Below, piece after piece: positions 35,935 to 38,337 of a DNA stretch of 38,337 nucleotides. The number at the start of each line of letters is the position of its first letter. Position 1 is the stretch's first letter. Under the pieces are notes generated by a model. It was not told the origin of the DNA and searched no databases. It worked only from the letters and a program-made list of their open reading frames with translations. This DNA comes from Gynuella sp. (GTDB taxonomy: Bacteria > Pseudomonadota > Gammaproteobacteria > Pseudomonadales > Natronospirillaceae), in NCBI GenBank assembly GCA_028282465.1, contig JANQHX010000069.1, positions 1 to 38,337 on the forward strand, given 5' to 3'. The translations under genes and the position numbers were made by a program.

Positions 35935-36610
35935 TATTATTCTCCCACAAGTGACCATTATCTAAAGCGTAGCGACATCGCTCTGGACAACTTTCGGGTT
36001 CGCCATCGACAGCCATACATACTCCAACTTGATTGTTCCATATGTCCATATCTCGATCTTCTGCATCAGGAGTATAATTCCAAGGAGCATATTCATTACT
36101 ATAACCCATTATATGACTAATGAGCGGCCCATTATCGGCAGCTACCATACATGAAGCCATACAGTGACGATAAGCGTCTTGAGGGCCTCCCCATTCACCA
36201 GGCAAACCACTTTCACTAGCGATATCATCAGCTTGGTCTTTCCAATGGCTCGGCCACTCCCAAAGGCCATAAGGGTCTGAAAAAATCAGAGGATTTGCAG
36301 AAACATACTCATAAGTATTCAGTCCACCCTGAAGTCCTATAGGGTCGGATTGGATATATCTCCCCAAACTCGCATCATAATCCCGATAGTAGTTATAACT
36401 ATTTTCCATATCAGCAAAGTAATTAGACAACTCGTCTGAATACAGACTAAACAAATAGAGTTCTTTTTCTTTGACTGAGCTTATTATAAGTTCGGCGGGC
36501 TCCCAGATAAACTCAATTTTCACCCTACTTAATTTGTGTTCAGCTACATGATTCCAAAGAGAACTAATTGATTCTTTATCAAACATAGAAGTACTAAATT
36601 TTAATTTCAT
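35915..36610 (-). CDS. Chimeric ORF: foreign N-terminus fused to an RHS tip toxin
   Basis: This 231-residue ORF has three parts. Residues 1-69 match nothing RHS-like and look like the start of a small soluble (perhaps immunity) protein; they follow a strong AGGAGA ribosome site. Residues 70-116 are the end of an RHS core ([20 protein letters not shown], then the DPYGL boundary). Residues 117-231 are a toxin-like tip with [13 protein letters not shown] and [12 protein letters not shown], resembling by eye the DUF6973-type His and Asn-Asn pattern. The join falls where the DNA becomes nearly identical to 37804-37903, so it arose by recombination at the RHS core. Whether the fusion is made or is a dead remnant is unknown. 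Confidence 0.65.
   Translation of the reverse strand: MKLKFSTSMFDKESISSLWNHVAEHKLSRVKIEFIWEPAELIISSVKEKELYLFSLYSDELSNYFADMENSYNYYRDYDASLGRYIQSDPIGLQGGLNTYEYVSANPLIFSDPYGLWEWPSHWKDQADDIASESGLPGEWGGPQDAYRHCMASCMVAADNGPLISHIMGYSNEYAPWNYTPDAEDRDMDIWNNQVGVCMAVDGEPESCPERCRYALDNGHLWENNSGEYYQ
36303..36402 (-). repeat. RHS core direct repeat, copy A
   Basis: About 100 bases matching 37804-37903. The last 49 bases (36354-36402) differ at only a few positions. It encodes the conserved [20 protein letters not shown] segment at the core-tip junction. Confidence 0.85.
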
Positions 36611-36725
36611 AGCTATCTCCTATCTTGCGGCAGATGGGCCAGGGTATTCCAACCTATTTATTTAGTGGCTCTTAAGCTCATTAATCTTTGCTTCGTAAAA
36701 CAAATGAGGATGTTATTTATAAAAT

Positions 36726-37226
36726 TTACTTCGTCCTTTTATATTTTTTCCAAAGTGTTTCAACTTCCATCTTTAAATCCTCATTTGCTTCCCAAGCAAG
36801 ATCTATAAATAAGAAGTCTCTAAAAGCAGTCGACAATCCATCATAAGCAACTGTGTTTTTATATTCGTTATAAACCAGGAACATAAAGTCTCTTGCATGT
36901 CGATTCCTAAACCCCCCAACTATTTCCATGATTCTTAAAGTGAAAAGATCATTTGAAAGAAGCCTAATTTTATCGCTTAGTATCTCAAACAAGATTACTT
37001 GGGCATCATCTGTATACTCGAAAATCACACTATCAAGATAATCTAAAAATACTTGCCCTTCCAAACTATCTTGATTCTCAATACATATTGAGAAAAAACA
37101 ATCAAGAGCCTCTTTTATTTGAGTTGTGCTTAAATGATTCAAGTTTTTCATGATACTTGAAGCTTGATAACTATTACCTTTCTTTTCCAACAACCAGGCT
37201 TCATTTATTAATTTCGTAATATCCAT
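36726..37226 (-). CDS. Putative cytoplasmic immunity protein of the first RHS tip
   Basis: This 166-residue acidic protein is predicted to be almost all helical (repeating amphipathic helices such as DAQVILFEILSDKIRLLSND). It has no signal or membrane segment. It starts six bases after the RHS tip gene stop, the position of an immunity gene. No family is recognised; the role is inferred from position, and a cytoplasmic location suggests that the cognate toxin acts inside cells. Confidence 0.6.
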   Translation of the reverse strand: MDITKLINEAWLLEKKGNSYQASSIMKNLNHLSTTQIKEALDCFFSICIENQDSLEGQVFLDYLDSVIFEYTDDAQVILFEILSDKIRLLSNDLFTLRIMEIVGGFRNRHARDFMFLVYNEYKNTVAYDGLSTAFRDFLFIDLAWEANEDLKMEVETLWKKYKRTK

Positions 37227-37232
37227 AACGTC

Positions 37233-38243
37233 CTACCACGGCTTCCTAGGAGGTGCAATATTCAACCAGTAAAATATCTCTGGAGGAATTGAACATCCCA
37301 TTTTCCTAGCTTCATCAATTTTCTTCTTTAATTGACGTTGATTTTGCCTAATTTGATCATTATGTCGATCCCAATCTTTTCTGTCATCGTTGTATAAATT
37401 ACCGGGATCCTGTAATTGAGTCATATATCGCTGAGCAATACCTGACTGATTGGAGCCACTTGTACTTCTTTTTTGATAAACAATACTATAAATTTTATTG
37501 AGTATGTCTTGGCATTTGTCTTTGTTATTAACTGGGCAAGACGTTGGGTTGCCATCATAGTCATAATCCACTCCATTTCTTGTAACCGTATTTTCTGGAT
37601 ACACAAATGGTGGCAAATAAGGGTATTCATGAGGCTCCATCATGAATTCTATGGGCCGTTGGAATACAATTACTTCTGACGCAGGCATTAAACTTGGCGA
37701 ATTTGGTAACGTACCAGGTCTAAATGGTGCTGTTGGAACAGTAAATAATGTTGTTGTAGCACGAAGCCCGTAGAAATCTGAAAAACCGGCGGGATTCCCA
37801 CCAACATACCCATAAGTATTCAACCCACCTTCAAGCCCAATCGGATCACTCTGAATATATCTCCCCAAACTCGGGTCATAATCCCGATAGTAGTTATAAC
37901 TATACCCAGTCTCTCCATCCCGATACTGACCCGGGAACGCCAATAACTGTTCCACACCACTGGCGATTTCTTGATGTATTTCCCCAAAGGGTGTGGTGTG
38001 AATTTCCCATACTTTGTCTTGGCTGGCATTGGTTAGGATTCTGGGTGTGCCTAGGTGGTCATTGTGAGTGAAATAAGTGTGTTGGCTCGCTGGATCGCCC
38101 GCTTGAGTTATTAACGCAATGGGCTGACTCCCCAAATAAATATACTCACGAATGAGTGTGCCATCTGCTTTGGTTTCGGCGATGAGTTTGCCACTCAGAT
38201 CAAACACATAATGCGTGGTTTCACCGTCGAATGTTTTGCTCAC
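37233..38243 (-). CDS. RHS repeat protein, C-terminal part with toxin tip (5' end missing)
   Basis: The visible 336 residues are the end of a much larger RHS protein. Residues 1-150 are RHS core ([48 protein letters not shown]). The core boundary motif, normally DPxGL, reads SDFYGL (155-160). Residues 161-336 are the variable tip toxin, with a proline-rich linker and a C-terminal helical domain (CQDILNKIYSIVYQKR, WDRHNDQIRQNQRQLKKKID, ARKMGCSIPP) that resembles Ntox16-like RHS nucleases by pattern only. The GTG at 38243 is just where the frame is cut: coding sense continues a few codons (HERVSKTF) before a 91-base inverted repeat breaks it. The true start lies outside or is lost. Confidence 0.85.
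   Translation of the reverse strand: MSKTFDGETTHYVFDLSGKLIAETKADGTLIREYIYLGSQPIALITQAGDPASQHTYFTHNDHLGTPRILTNASQDKVWEIHTTPFGEIHQEIASGVEQLLAFPGQYRDGETGYSYNYYRDYDPSLGRYIQSDPIGLEGGLNTYGYVGGNPAGFSDFYGLRATTTLFTVPTAPFRPGTLPNSPSLMPASEVIVFQRPIEFMMEPHEYPYLPPFVYPENTVTRNGVDYDYDGNPTSCPVNNKDKCQDILNKIYSIVYQKRSTSGSNQSGIAQRYMTQLQDPGNLYNDDRKDWDRHNDQIRQNQRQLKKKIDEARKMGCSIPPEIFYWLNIAPPRKPW
37804..37903 (-). repeat. RHS core direct repeat, copy B
   Basis: Partner of 36303-36402, 1501 bases away, in the same orientation. Such repeats let new tips replace old ones by homologous recombination. Confidence 0.85.
38062..38152 (+). repeat. 91-base inverted repeat, left arm
   Basis: Exact reverse complement of 38247-38337, with 94 bases between. 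This arm lies in frame within the RHS core gene. Confidence 0.92.
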
Positions 38244-38246
38244 TCG

Positions 38247-38337
38247 TTCGTGAGTATATTTATTTGGGGAGTCAGCCCATTGCGTTAATAACTCAAGCGG
38301 GCGATCCAGCGAGCCAACACACTTATTTCACTCACAA
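38247..38337 (-). repeat. 91-base inverted repeat, right arm at the window end
   Basis: Exact reverse complement of 38062-38152. It runs to the last base of the window and replaces the expected upstream RHS coding sequence. Confidence 0.92.

Overview
The window looks like a gammaproteobacterial chromosome fragment, probably a marine Oceanospirillales- or Pseudomonas-like bacterium. The evidence is a long housekeeping block (rluE, icd, cspD, clpS, clpA, infA, bpt, aat, ftsK, lolA, rarA, crcB, serS, cysG, trpD2-like, tusE, tusB, tusC, tusD, yccA) whose content and order resemble the Pseudomonas arrangement, a PsrA-type TetR regulator, and moderately AT-rich DNA. Both ends cut through genes (a tail sheath on the left, an RHS gene on the right), so this may be a whole contig.

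Region 1 (1-5335): the start of an extracellular contractile injection system (eCIS) operon on the minus strand. In order of transcription it has a small winged-helix-like protein, a DUF4255 (Pvc16/Afp16-type) cap protein, a beta-sandwich protein and a large tail sheath that runs off the window. A sigma-54 activator is transcribed divergently. The spacer between them holds a sigma-54-like -24/-12 box facing the operon and two matching dyads at enhancer distance. This is a coherent candidate control circuit for the injection machine.

Region 2 (5326-21311): housekeeping genes. rluE and icd are followed by an N-degron cluster: the adaptor ClpS, the unfoldase ClpA, and the two aminoacyl-transferases Aat and Bpt that make N-degrons, with cspD and infA among them. 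Then come ftsK-lolA-rarA-crcB-serS and cysG.

Region 3 (21388-25111): an accessory insertion between cysG and the tus block. A tyrosine-phosphatase-like gene is followed by a 3.2-kb segment bounded by long inverted repeats (21 bp perfect, then a further roughly 30 bp imperfect). The segment carries a GIY-YIG-like gene and a zinc-ribbon HNH endonuclease gene, a small membrane protein and orphan 3' ends of lost genes. No recognisable transposase is present. This is the best candidate here for an undescribed mobile or defence element.

Region 4 (25116-33686): a TauE/SafE permease, a TrpD2/YbiB-like protein, the tRNA 2-thiouridine sulfur relay tusDCB-tusE with coupled starts, a Bax-inhibitor-1 family protein, a PsrA-like regulator with a likely autoregulatory operator, a crotonase-family enzyme and an M16C presequence-protease-like peptidase.

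Region 5 (33731-38337): an RHS toxin and immunity graveyard read on the minus strand. It holds the last part of an RHS protein with its toxin tip and putative immunity gene, a chimeric ORF joining an unrelated N-terminus to a second RHS tip, a second membrane immunity protein, a CdiI-like immunity gene behind a decayed toxin tail, and further fossils including a degenerate YD repeat. The window ends in a perfect 91-bp inverted repeat that is either a real rearrangement or an assembly fold-back.
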